From NCBI GenBank assembly GCA_934623575.1, contig CAKTVL010000017.1:1-39492 (forward strand): DNA of 39,492 nt, written 5' to 3'. The notes under the pieces are model-generated. The model made no database searches. It was given only the letters and a program-made list of their open reading frames with translations, and had not been told where the DNA came from. Shown piece after piece: positions 6,632-13,465 of this stretch. Origin of the DNA: an uncultured Oscillospiraceae bacterium. Its GTDB lineage: Bacteria; Bacillota; Clostridia; Oscillospirales; Oscillospiraceae. The position numbers were made by a program, and so were the translations under genes. How positions within the stretch are numbered: the stretch's first letter is position 1; each line of letters opens with the position of its first letter.

Positions 6632-9202
6632 ATGGCAACGACACAAAAGAAGGGCACCACGCGCAAAAAGGCCCCGGCGCCGCCCCCGCCCCCGGCGTAT
6701 AACGCCGCGGCGCGGCTGGTGGGCGGCATCGTCTGCGCCCTGCTGGCGCTGTGCGTGCTGGTGAGCTACTTTAATGTGGACGCACTGCTGCTGACCTGGA
6801 TCGCCGGGGTGCTGCGGGGCACGCTGGGCTACGGCTACTATCTGGCAGCCCCGGCCCTGGCTGCCGTGGCGGTGATCCAGCTGGGGCATCAGGGCCGCCC
6901 GGTGATCCTGCGGACCGTCTGCGTGGCGGTGCTGCCGCTGCTGGTGGGCGTGCTGTGCCACCTGGCGCTGTGCCGCACGGCCTATGACTTCAGCAGCGGC
7001 TGGGTCAAGGCCCTGTGGGCCGACGGGCAGAGCCTGAAGTGCGGCGGCGTCCTGGCCGGAGGGCTGGCTGTGGGCGGCGAGGCCCTGGTGAGCAAGGTGG
7101 TATCCATCATCGTGTTCGCGGTGCTGCTGCTGGCGGCGCTGCTGGGCGCCCTGCACCTGACGCCCCAGGAGGCGGCGGAGCGGGTGCGCAGCTATGGCGA
7201 GAGCCTGCGCCGGGACGAGGACGACGACCTTGACGACGAGGACCTGCCGGGGGACTTTACCCCCGCAGCGGCGCAGAAGCCCGCCCCGGCCAAAAAGCCG
7301 GCGGCCCGGGGCCGGAAGCGGCCCAATATCGACATCCCTCTGGACGGCGAGCGGGAGGACACGGCGACTGTGGCCCCCGGCAGCTCGTTCTTCCGGCGGC
7401 GGGGCGACGACGTACGCACGCCGGACCAGGTGCTGCGGGGCGGTCCCGCACCTGCGCCCCAGCCCATCGGCGGCGAGGCGGAGACGCCTGCGCCTCCGGC
7501 CCCGGCGGCCGCGGCGGAGGAGCCGCCCGCGCCCCAAAAGCCCCTCAGCGACAAGCAGAAGAAGGCCCAGCTGCAGCAGGAGGTGGAGACGGCGGCCCAG
7601 GAGGTCAGCAGCGCCATCGAGCAGGAGCTGGCCGAGGGCGAGGGGGCGTACCGCTACCCGCCCATCACCCTGCTGGAGCAGAACCGGGGCGGCAACTACA
7701 CGGAGGTGGGCGCGGAGCTGCGCAACAACTCCAAACGCCTGGCGGACACCCTGCGCTCCTTCGGCGTGGACGCCAAGGCCGGGGAGGTCATCCACGGCCC
7801 CAGCGTTACCCGGTACGAGTTCACCCTGGACCAGGGCGTGAAGCTCAGCAAGATCACCAATCTTCAGGACGACATCGCCCTGGCGCTGGGCGCCAGCGGC
7901 GTGCGCATCGCGCCGGTGCCCAACAAGATCTCCGCCGTGGGCATCGAGGTGCCCAACCGCACGGTGACCGCCGTGCGCATCCGGGATGTCATCGAATCCC
8001 GGGAATTCATCAATCACCCATCCCCGGTGGCCTTTGCCGTGGGCAAGGACATCGGCGGCAACAACATCGTGGGCAACATCGCCCGGCTGCCCCATGTGCT
8101 CATCGCCGGCACCACCGGCTCCGGTAAGTCCGTGTGCACCAACTCGCTGATCATCAGCATGCTGTACAAGTCCACGCCGGACGAGGTGCGGTTCATCATG
8201 GTAGACCCCAAGATGGTGGAGCTGGCCCCCTATAACGGCATCCCCCACCTGCTGATCCCCGTGGTCACCGATCCCAAGAAGGCCGCCGGCGCGCTGCAGT
8301 GGGCGGTGTTCGAGATGATGAAGCGCTACAAGATGTTCTCTGAAAAGGGCGTCAAGGACCTGGCGGGCTATAACGCCCTGTCGGAGACAGACGAGGACGT
8401 GAAAAAGCTGCCCACCGTGGTGGTGGTCATCGACGAGCTGGCCGACCTGATGCTGGTGGCGGCCAAGGAGGTGGAGGAATCCATCTGCCGCGTGGCCCAG
8501 ATGGGCCGCGCCGCCGGCATGCACCTGGTCATCGCCACCCAGCGTCCCTCGGCAGACGTGATCACCGGTCTGATGAAGGCCAATATCCCCAGCCGCATCG
8601 CCTTCGCCGTGGCCAGCTCCATGGAATCCCGCATCATTCTGGACACCACCGGTGCGGAGAAGCTGGTGGGCAAGGGCGATATGCTCTACTTCCCTCTGGG
8701 CGATGCCAAGCCCACCCGCGTACAGGGCTGCTTCATCACCCCGGAGGAGATCGACCGGGTGGTGAAATTCGTCAAGGACGAGGCCGGCGAGGCCCACTAC
8801 GATCAGGACGTCATCGAGAAGATCCAGCAGGCGGTGGACGCCAAGGCCGACAAGGGCGGTAAGGGCGCAGCGCCGGAGCCGTCTGCCGACGGCGGCGAGG
8901 CCGACGAGCTGCTGAACGCCGCCGTGGAAGTGGTGCTGGAGACCGGACAGGCCTCCGTGTCCATGCTGCAGCGGCGGCTGAAGCTGGGCTACTCCCGGGC
9001 CGCCCGTCTGGTGGACCAGATGGAGGAGCGCGGGTATGTAGGGCCCTTCGAGGGCAGCAAGCCCCGCCAGCTGCTCATCACACGGGAGAAGTGGCAGGAG
9101 CTGCAGATGGCCAAGGGTATATCCCCGGCGGAGCCGGAGAAGCCCGCCGACCGCTACGGCAGCATCCACGATGTGTTCGGGAGCCACGACGCACTGGAAT
9201 GA
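6632..9202 (+). CDS. ftsK: DNA translocase FtsK/SpoIIIE
   Basis: Septal ATP-driven DNA pump (856 aa) that clears chromosome ends from the division septum; in spore formers the SpoIIIE type also packs DNA into the forespore. The order is: a short basic N-terminus; hydrophobic membrane segments within residues about 20-180; an acidic then Pro/Ala-rich linker to about 330; and the RecA-type motor. The motor has Walker A GTTGSGKS at 493-500 and Walker B VVVVIDELADLM with D601. A C-terminal winged-helix gamma domain for reading KOPS-like DNA signals spans about 765-830 (LKLGYSRAARLVDQMEERG). Start ATG has GAGG upstream. FtsK and SpoIIIE cannot be told apart from sequence alone here. Confidence 0.94.
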   Translation: MATTQKKGTTRKKAPAPPPPPAYNAAARLVGGIVCALLALCVLVSYFNVDALLLTWIAGVLRGTLGYGYYLAAPALAAVAVIQLGHQGRPVILRTVCVAVLPLLVGVLCHLALCRTAYDFSSGWVKALWADGQSLKCGGVLAGGLAVGGEALVSKVVSIIVFAVLLLAALLGALHLTPQEAAERVRSYGESLRRDEDDDLDDEDLPGDFTPAAAQKPAPAKKPAARGRKRPNIDIPLDGEREDTATVAPGSSFFRRRGDDVRTPDQVLRGGPAPAPQPIGGEAETPAPPAPAAAAEEPPAPQKPLSDKQKKAQLQQEVETAAQEVSSAIEQELAEGEGAYRYPPITLLEQNRGGNYTEVGAELRNNSKRLADTLRSFGVDAKAGEVIHGPSVTRYEFTLDQGVKLSKITNLQDDIALALGASGVRIAPVPNKISAVGIEVPNRTVTAVRIRDVIESREFINHPSPVAFAVGKDIGGNNIVGNIARLPHVLIAGTTGSGKSVCTNSLIISMLYKSTPDEVRFIMVDPKMVELAPYNGIPHLLIPVVTDPKKAAGALQWAVFEMMKRYKMFSEKGVKDLAGYNALSETDEDVKKLPTVVVVIDELADLMLVAAKEVEESICRVAQMGRAAGMHLVIATQRPSADVITGLMKANIPSRIAFAVASSMESRIILDTTGAEKLVGKGDMLYFPLGDAKPTRVQGCFITPEEIDRVVKFVKDEAGEAHYDQDVIEKIQQAVDAKADKGGKGAAPEPSADGGEADELLNAAVEVVLETGQASVSMLQRRLKLGYSRAARLVDQMEERGYVGPFEGSKPRQLLITREKWQELQMAKGISPAEPEKPADRYGSIHDVFGSHDALE

Positions 9203-9209
9203 TATAACG

Positions 9210-9243
9210 GCACCCCCGGCCACTGGCCGGGGGTGCGCTTTTT
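9210..9243 (+). terminator. Rho-independent terminator after ftsK
   Basis: A perfect 12-bp GC-rich stem (GCACCCCCGGCC / GGCCGGGGGTGC) with a three-base loop, followed by a T-rich run (GCTTTTTCG). It lies between convergent genes. The minus-strand side lacks a clear T tract, so it mainly serves ftsK. Confidence 0.9.
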
Positions 9244-9255
9244 CGCTTTGGCCGC

Positions 9256-10110
9256 TCACACCGTGCCGGTGACGGTGAGCACCGCCGTGCCGGGGGTGAT
9301 GGTATACGCGCCGGTGGCGGCATCCTGGGTGTAGGTGGCCGCCGGGACGGTGATGGCCCCGGCCACGGTGGAGAACACACCGGTGGCGGCGTCATAGGTG
9401 TACTGGGTGGGGGCGGTCAGCGCCGTGCCGTTGAGACTGACGGCCAGGTCCGTCAGCCGGGGGTCGAAGGTGTCGGTGATGACTACGGCCGCGGCGGCGT
9501 CCGCCGCGGTGTTGCCGGTGTTCTGGATGGTAAAGGTGTAGGTCAGGCGGCTGTTCTCCGTCACCGTGGTGGGGGAGAGGGCCTTGTTGATGGTCAGCGC
9601 CGGCGCTGCCGTCGGGGCCACGGTCTCCGTGGCGGTGACGGGGTTCACCAGACCCGCGCCGGTGACGGAGACGTTGTTGACGATGCTGCCCTCCGCTGCC
9701 AGCGGGGCGAAGGCCGTGGGGGCCGCCTCATAGGCGATAACGGCGCTGCCGCCGGCGGGCACGGTGATACCGGTAAACGTCAGCGGCGGCCCGGCGGTGA
9801 CGGCGGGTGCCGCCTGCAGAACGCCGTTCTGATAGTACCGCACAGACCCGGCGGTGTAGGACAGGGGATACACCGTCCCGGCGTTGAAGACGTAGCCGCC
9901 CAGATCGTCGGTGACGGTAAGGCCCGTCAGCGGTGCGGTGCCGCTGTTGACCAGGGAGATGACGTAGGTCACCCGGCCGTCCCGTTCATAGGTGGGGACC
10001 ACGGCGGTCTTGGCGGCGGTGAGCGTCTCCGTCAGCTCGCCTACCGCCACGTTGGATGTGGTGGTCTGACCGTTGTAGGTCAGGGTCGCCTGGTTGGTAA
10101 AGGTTGCCAT
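9256..10110 (-). CDS. DUF11 repeat protein, no signal peptide
   Basis: A 284-aa protein beginning MATFTNQATLTYNGQTTTSN, followed by two DUF11-type beta-sandwich modules (about 30-150 and 165-250). Both are recognisable by patterns such as VTYVISLVNSGTAPLTGLTVTD and LTYTFTIQNTGNTAAD. It is rich in Thr, Ala and Val with no Cys, and has no signal peptide, membrane helix or sortase signal. I chose the ATG at 10108-10110, which has AGGAGG 7 nt upstream; a longer reading adds 20 non-family residues. DUF11 modules normally occur in surface proteins, so lack of an export signal is odd. A spore-layer role would fit a cytoplasmic mother-cell product but is inference only. Confidence 0.85.
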   Translation of the reverse strand: MATFTNQATLTYNGQTTTSNVAVGELTETLTAAKTAVVPTYERDGRVTYVISLVNSGTAPLTGLTVTDDLGGYVFNAGTVYPLSYTAGSVRYYQNGVLQAAPAVTAGPPLTFTGITVPAGGSAVIAYEAAPTAFAPLAAEGSIVNNVSVTGAGLVNPVTATETVAPTAAPALTINKALSPTTVTENSRLTYTFTIQNTGNTAADAAAAVVITDTFDPRLTDLAVSLNGTALTAPTQYTYDAATGVFSTVAGAITVPAATYTQDAATGAYTITPGTAVLTVTGTV

Positions 10111-10154
10111 GCTATGACCTCCTGTGTTCAATTGGCGGGCACTGCCCGCAATCC

Positions 10155-10181
10155 ATTGTATGCGCTCCATGGGAAAGCGGT
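10155..10181 (-). promoter_or_regulatory. Possible sporulation-type promoter of the DUF11 gene
   Basis: On the minus strand CATACAAT (10155-10162) matches the -10 used by the mother-cell sigma factors E and K. An AC dinucleotide lies 17 bp upstream (10180-10181), as in sigma-K promoters. No good sigma-A -35 is present. The leader then carries a GCGGGCA/TGCCCGC inverted repeat (10135-10149). The match is short, so this is a weak call. Confidence 0.3.
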
Positions 10182-10187
10182 CCCCAC

Positions 10188-10216
10188 TTGCCAGACGGCG
10201 GAAAAGTTGGTATACT
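10188..10216 (+). promoter_or_regulatory. Promoter of the small membrane protein / TetR unit
   Basis: TTGCCA (10188-10193) and TATACT (10211-10216) are separated by 17 bp, with an extended -10 (TGGTATACT). The start codon of the next gene is about 40 nt beyond the predicted transcription start. Confidence 0.75.
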
Positions 10217-10262
10217 GTATATATAAATACGGCACGGCCGGAAATTCAAAGGAGGGTGCGAT

Positions 10263-10580
10263 ATGAGCATGGAACTGAAGAAGCTGCCCCACATCGAGAT
10301 CGACGTGGAGCCGCTGCCCGGCAGAGAACTGCCTAAGGCGGCGAAGCTGCTGCGGAAGCTGGACATGAAGAAGCTGGGGCTGATCGTCGGGGGCACGGCG
10401 GCGGTGCTGACGGTGGTCTCCGTGGCGGGACGGTACGGCATCTACCGCGGGGCCGTGGCAGCGGAGCTGAAGCGCCAGCTGGCGCCCCTGCACCGCAAGA
10501 TCGATCAGATGCAGGCGGAGAACCGCATGCTGCGCACGGAGCTGGAGCGGCTGCGCAAAGAGGAAGCCGCACAGGAGTAA
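10263..10580 (+). CDS. Small single-span membrane protein with C-terminal coiled coil
   Basis: A 105-aa protein that I do not recognise as a named family. Residues 1-37 are polar and basic. One hydrophobic helix follows (about 38-58, LGLIVGGTAAVLTVVSVAG). Residues 66-105 are a charged helix with heptad character (LHRKIDQMQAENRMLRTELE). It has an AAAGGAGGG ribosome-binding site. It ends 18 nt before a TetR-family gene and shares its promoter, so the two are probably made together. The layout (short cytoplasmic tail, one helix, coiled coil) would suit a scaffold or partner protein, but no function can be stated. Confidence 0.75.
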   Translation: MSMELKKLPHIEIDVEPLPGRELPKAAKLLRKLDMKKLGLIVGGTAAVLTVVSVAGRYGIYRGAVAAELKRQLAPLHRKIDQMQAENRMLRTELERLRKEEAAQE

Positions 10581-10598
10581 GACCGGGGAGGAGCCACC

Positions 10599-11183
10599 AT
10601 GTCACAGGTCACCAAGCGGGCGCTGGAAGCCTCGCTGAAAAAGCTGCTGCTGGAAAAGCCGCTGCACAAGATCACCGTCAGCGACATCACCGACGACTGC
10701 GGCATCAACCGCATGACGTTCTACTACCATTTCAAGGACATCTATGACCTGGTGGAGTGGAGCTGTCAGGAGGATGCCAGCCGCGCGCTGGCCGGAAAAA
10801 AGACGTACGAGACGTGGCAGCAGGGCTTTCTGCAGATCTTCGAGGCGGTGCAGGACAACAAGCCCTTCATCCTCAACGTCTACCGCTCCGTCAGCCGGGA
10901 GCAGGTGGAGAATTACCTGTACCAGGTGACCTACCAGCTGCTGGAGGACGTGGTGGAGGAGCAGGCCCAGGGCATGTCCGTGCGGGCGGAGGACAAGGCC
11001 TTCATCGCCACGCTGTATAAGTATATGTTCGTGGGGCTGATGCTGGACTGGGTCAAGGCCGACATGAAGGGCGACCCCCAGGTGATCGTGGACCGGCTGG
11101 AGCAGGTGATCCACGGCAGCGTCCGCGCGGCGCTGGAGCGTCTGCGCACCGATAAGCCGGTTTTATCAGACCCGGCGCAGTGA
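10599..11183 (+). CDS. TetR/AcrR-family transcriptional regulator
   Basis: A 194-aa one-domain regulator. The N-terminal helix-turn-helix is clear at about 20-60 (ITVSDITDDCGINRMTFYYH), followed by the family's FKDIYDLVEW. The C-terminal ligand domain resembles the DhaS-like TetR subgroup. It begins 18 nt after the small membrane protein gene and ends about 137 nt before oleate hydratase on the same strand. TetR-family genes often sit next to oleate hydratase genes in Firmicutes. TTATCA-containing inverted repeats around its stop codon and before the ohyA promoter are candidate operators. A role as unsaturated-fatty-acid sensor is inferred from position only. Confidence 0.9.
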   Translation: MSQVTKRALEASLKKLLLEKPLHKITVSDITDDCGINRMTFYYHFKDIYDLVEWSCQEDASRALAGKKTYETWQQGFLQIFEAVQDNKPFILNVYRSVSREQVENYLYQVTYQLLEDVVEEQAQGMSVRAEDKAFIATLYKYMFVGLMLDWVKADMKGDPQVIVDRLEQVIHGSVRAALERLRTDKPVLSDPAQ

Positions 11184-11233
11184 TAAAAAACTGAACACAT
11201 CCGCGCCCGGTGATAAGCTTTTTATCACCGGGC
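11161..11233 (+). promoter_or_regulatory. Paired TTATCA inverted repeats between tetR and ohyA
   Basis: Two inverted repeats share the same core. The first is TTTTATCA (11161-11168) facing TGATAAAA (11181-11188) across 12 bp and overlaps the tetR stop codon. The second is a perfect 12-bp stem, GCCCGGTGATAA / TTATCACCGGGC (11205-11216 / 11222-11233), ending 12 bp before the ohyA -35. The second could be a terminator for tetR, although its T tract is poor. The shared core also fits operator sites for the neighbouring TetR protein. Confidence 0.5.
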
Positions 11234-11245
11234 GTTCTCTGTTTA

Positions 11246-11274
11246 TTGAACAAATTTCCAGGAAGATGTATGCT
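11246..11274 (+). promoter_or_regulatory. Promoter of oleate hydratase
   Basis: TTGAAC (11246-11251) and TATGCT (11269-11274) lie 17 bp apart. The predicted start is about 40 nt before the ohyA ATG, which has its own CAGGAGG ribosome-binding site. Confidence 0.7.
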
Positions 11275-11319
11275 TTCATCATCAAGAAGAAAACATAGAG
11301 TCTACAGGAGGTATCAGTT

Positions 11320-13098
11320 ATGTATTATTCCAGCGGTAACTACGAAGCCTTTGCGCACCCCAAGAAGCCCGAGGGCGTGGACAACAAGTCCGCTTATATC
11401 GTGGGCAGCGGCCTGGCGGCCCTGACCGCCGCCTGCTACCTGGTCCGCGACGGCCAGATGAAGGGCGAGCACGTCCACATTCTGGAGAAGGGCCCCACCG
11501 CCGGCGGCGCCTGCGACGGATGGAAATTCGAGAACATCGGCTACGTCATGCGCGGCGGCCGCGAGATGGACAACCACTTTGAGGTCATGTGGGACCTGTT
11601 CCGCTCCATCCCCTCCATCGAGACGGAGGGCGTCAGCGTTCTGGACGAGTACTACTGGCTCAACAAGGCCGACCCCAACTACTCCCTGTGCCGCGCCACC
11701 GAGAACCGCGGCCAGGACGCCCACACCGACGGCAAGTTCGACATCTCCGACAAGGGCGCCATGGAGATCATGAAGCTGTTCTTCACCCCCAACGAGGACC
11801 TGCAGGACAAGCGCATCACCGACTTCTTCGATGACGAGGTGTTCAACAGCAACTTCTGGCTGTACTGGCGCACCATGTTCGCCTTTGAAAACTGGCACAG
11901 CGCCCTGGAGATGAAGCTGTATATCCAGCGCTATATCCACCACATCGGCGGCCTGCCCGACTTCACCGCCCTGCGCTTCACCAAGTACAACCAGTATGAG
12001 TCCATGATATTGCCCATGGTGAAGTATCTGGAGGGCCACGGCGTCAAGTTCCACTTCAGCGTGCAGGTGACCAACGTGGAGTTCGACTGCTCCGACCCCG
12101 CCCACAAGCTGGCCAAGCGCATCGACATCATCGAGAACGGCGAAAAGGGCGGCATCGACCTGACGGAGAACGACCTGGTATTCATCACCAACGGCGGCTG
12201 CGTGGAGAACTCCTCCATGGGCAGCCAGAACGCCCCCGCTCCCTACAATACCGAGATCAAGGAGGGCGGCGGCTGGGATATGTGGCGTAAGATCGCCGCC
12301 CAGGACCCTGCCTTCGGCCATCCCGACAAGTTCTGCTATGACCCCGAGCAGACCAACTGGATGAGCGCCACGGTGGAGACCCTGGACCAGCGCATCATCC
12401 CCTATATCAAGAACATCTGCAAGCGCGACCCCTTCACCGGCAAGGTGGTCACCGGCGGCATCGTCACCGTCAAGGACTCCAGCTGGCTGATGAGTTGGAC
12501 CATCAACCGTCAGCCCCAGTTCCGCGAGCAGCCCAAGGATCATTGCCTCGTGTGGGTCTACTCCCTGTTCACCGACAAGCCCGGCGACTTCGTCAAGAAG
12601 CCCATGCGGGAGTGCACCGGCAAGGAGATCTGCATGGAGTGGCTGTACCACATCGGCGTGCCCGAGGATCAGATCGAGGACATGGCCACTAACAGCGCCA
12701 ACACCGTGCCCGTCATGATGCCGTATATCGACGCGTTCTTCATGCCCCGCGCCTATGGCGACCGTCCCAAGGTCGTGCCCGACGGCAGCGTGAACTTCGC
12801 CTTCCTGGGCCAGTTTGCCGAGACGCCCCGTGACACCATTTTCACCACCGAGTATTCCATGCGTACCGGCATGGAGGCCGTCTATACCCTGCTGAACGTG
12901 GACCGCGGCGTGCCGGAGGTCTGGGGCAGCGTGTACAACGTCCGCGACCTGCTGGATGCCACCGTGAAGCTGCGTGACGGCCGTCCCGCCACGGATATGG
13001 AGCTGAACCTGGTGGAGAAAATGGCGCTGAAGAAGGTACTGTCCAAGATCGAGGGCACCGACATCGAAAAGCTGCTGAAGGAATACCATGTGATCTGA
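11320..13098 (+). CDS. ohyA: Oleate hydratase (FAD-dependent, myosin-cross-reactive antigen family)
   Basis: Adds water to the cis-9 double bond of oleate and similar fatty acids, giving 10-hydroxystearate (EC 4.2.1.53). The enzyme works at the inner membrane face and helps bacteria tolerate unsaturated fatty acids. Length is 592 aa, matching known OhyA proteins. The FAD-binding motif YIVGSGLAALTAA is at 26-38. MRGGREMDNHFE contains E82, the residue used in catalysis in characterised enzymes. The central signature (FWLYWRTMFAFENWHSALEM) and the C-terminal NFAFLGQFAETPRDTIFTTEYS are intact. It has its own promoter, a strong ribosome-binding site and a TetR gene upstream, suggesting induction by fatty acids. 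Identification is very firm. Confidence 0.97.
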   Translation: MYYSSGNYEAFAHPKKPEGVDNKSAYIVGSGLAALTAACYLVRDGQMKGEHVHILEKGPTAGGACDGWKFENIGYVMRGGREMDNHFEVMWDLFRSIPSIETEGVSVLDEYYWLNKADPNYSLCRATENRGQDAHTDGKFDISDKGAMEIMKLFFTPNEDLQDKRITDFFDDEVFNSNFWLYWRTMFAFENWHSALEMKLYIQRYIHHIGGLPDFTALRFTKYNQYESMILPMVKYLEGHGVKFHFSVQVTNVEFDCSDPAHKLAKRIDIIENGEKGGIDLTENDLVFITNGGCVENSSMGSQNAPAPYNTEIKEGGGWDMWRKIAAQDPAFGHPDKFCYDPEQTNWMSATVETLDQRIIPYIKNICKRDPFTGKVVTGGIVTVKDSSWLMSWTINRQPQFREQPKDHCLVWVYSLFTDKPGDFVKKPMRECTGKEICMEWLYHIGVPEDQIEDMATNSANTVPVMMPYIDAFFMPRAYGDRPKVVPDGSVNFAFLGQFAETPRDTIFTTEYSMRTGMEAVYTLLNVDRGVPEVWGSVYNVRDLLDATVKLRDGRPATDMELNLVEKMALKKVLSKIEGTDIEKLLKEYHVI

Positions 13099-13184
13099 CC
13101 GAAGCGGCGGCGCCGTGGATGTGAGGGCACCGCCGTCAGGATACGCCGATCGGCAGGGGCCGCCCGCCTCTGCCGACCGGAAAC

Positions 13185-13217
13185 AAAAAAGAGACCGCTT
13201 TCGCGGTCTCTTTTTTT
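13185..13217. terminator. Bidirectional terminator between ohyA and the surface operon
   Basis: GAGACCGC / GCGGTCTC stem with a four-base loop, flanked by six A on the left and seven T on the right, so it works on either strand. It serves ohyA from the left and the convergent five-gene operon from the right. Nearly the same hairpin recurs at 38362-38391. Confidence 0.88.
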
Positions 13218-13349
13218 CAGGCTCTCAAAAAAGCCTTTGGCTTTTTTCGACAGCCTGAAAAATGCCGTTATTTTCGCGCCGCGCAGCGGCGCGAAAATAT
13301 TCGCTTTGCTCAACGCACGCCTTGCCAAGCAAGGCTTAGCGCGGCATTT
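13218..13349. repeat. Nested palindromic intergenic element
   Basis: Four stems are packed in 132 bp. Stem 1 is CAGGCT/AGCCTG (13218-13257) enclosing an AAAAAAGCC/GGCTTTTTT pair. Stem 2 is a perfect 14-bp stem with a three-base loop, TATTTTCGCGCCGC / GCGGCGCGAAAATA (13269-13299). Stem 3 is GCCTTGC/GCAAGGC (13319-13335). An outer 8-bp pair, AAATGCCG / CGGCATTT (13260-13267, 13342-13349), encloses stems 2 and 3. It lies between convergent genes with no reading frame of its own. It resembles a REP- or MITE-like repeat; copies elsewhere in the genome cannot be seen here. The further 116 bp to 13465 hold one more short hairpin and nothing else evident. Confidence 0.6.
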
Positions 13350-13465
13350 GATCTGATTCGAGGCGGGCGCTGCCCCCTCGAGCTCCCCCTGACGATGGAG
13401 AAGATGCTGCGCAAAAAGAAAGTTTTTCGATAAGTTGCATCCCGCGCCGGGAAGGGCGGAGGACA

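Noticed and set aside
6572..9259. An 895-codon minus-strand frame opposite ftsK
   Set aside because: It lies opposite intact FtsK motifs (Walker A, Walker B, gamma domain) and shows only antisense-type composition.
11205..11233. Calling the 12-bp stem before ohyA a definite tetR terminator
   Set aside because: The stem is strong but is followed by GTTCTCTGTTTATTG instead of a T run. The shared TTATCA core makes an operator role equally likely, so it is reported as regulatory.
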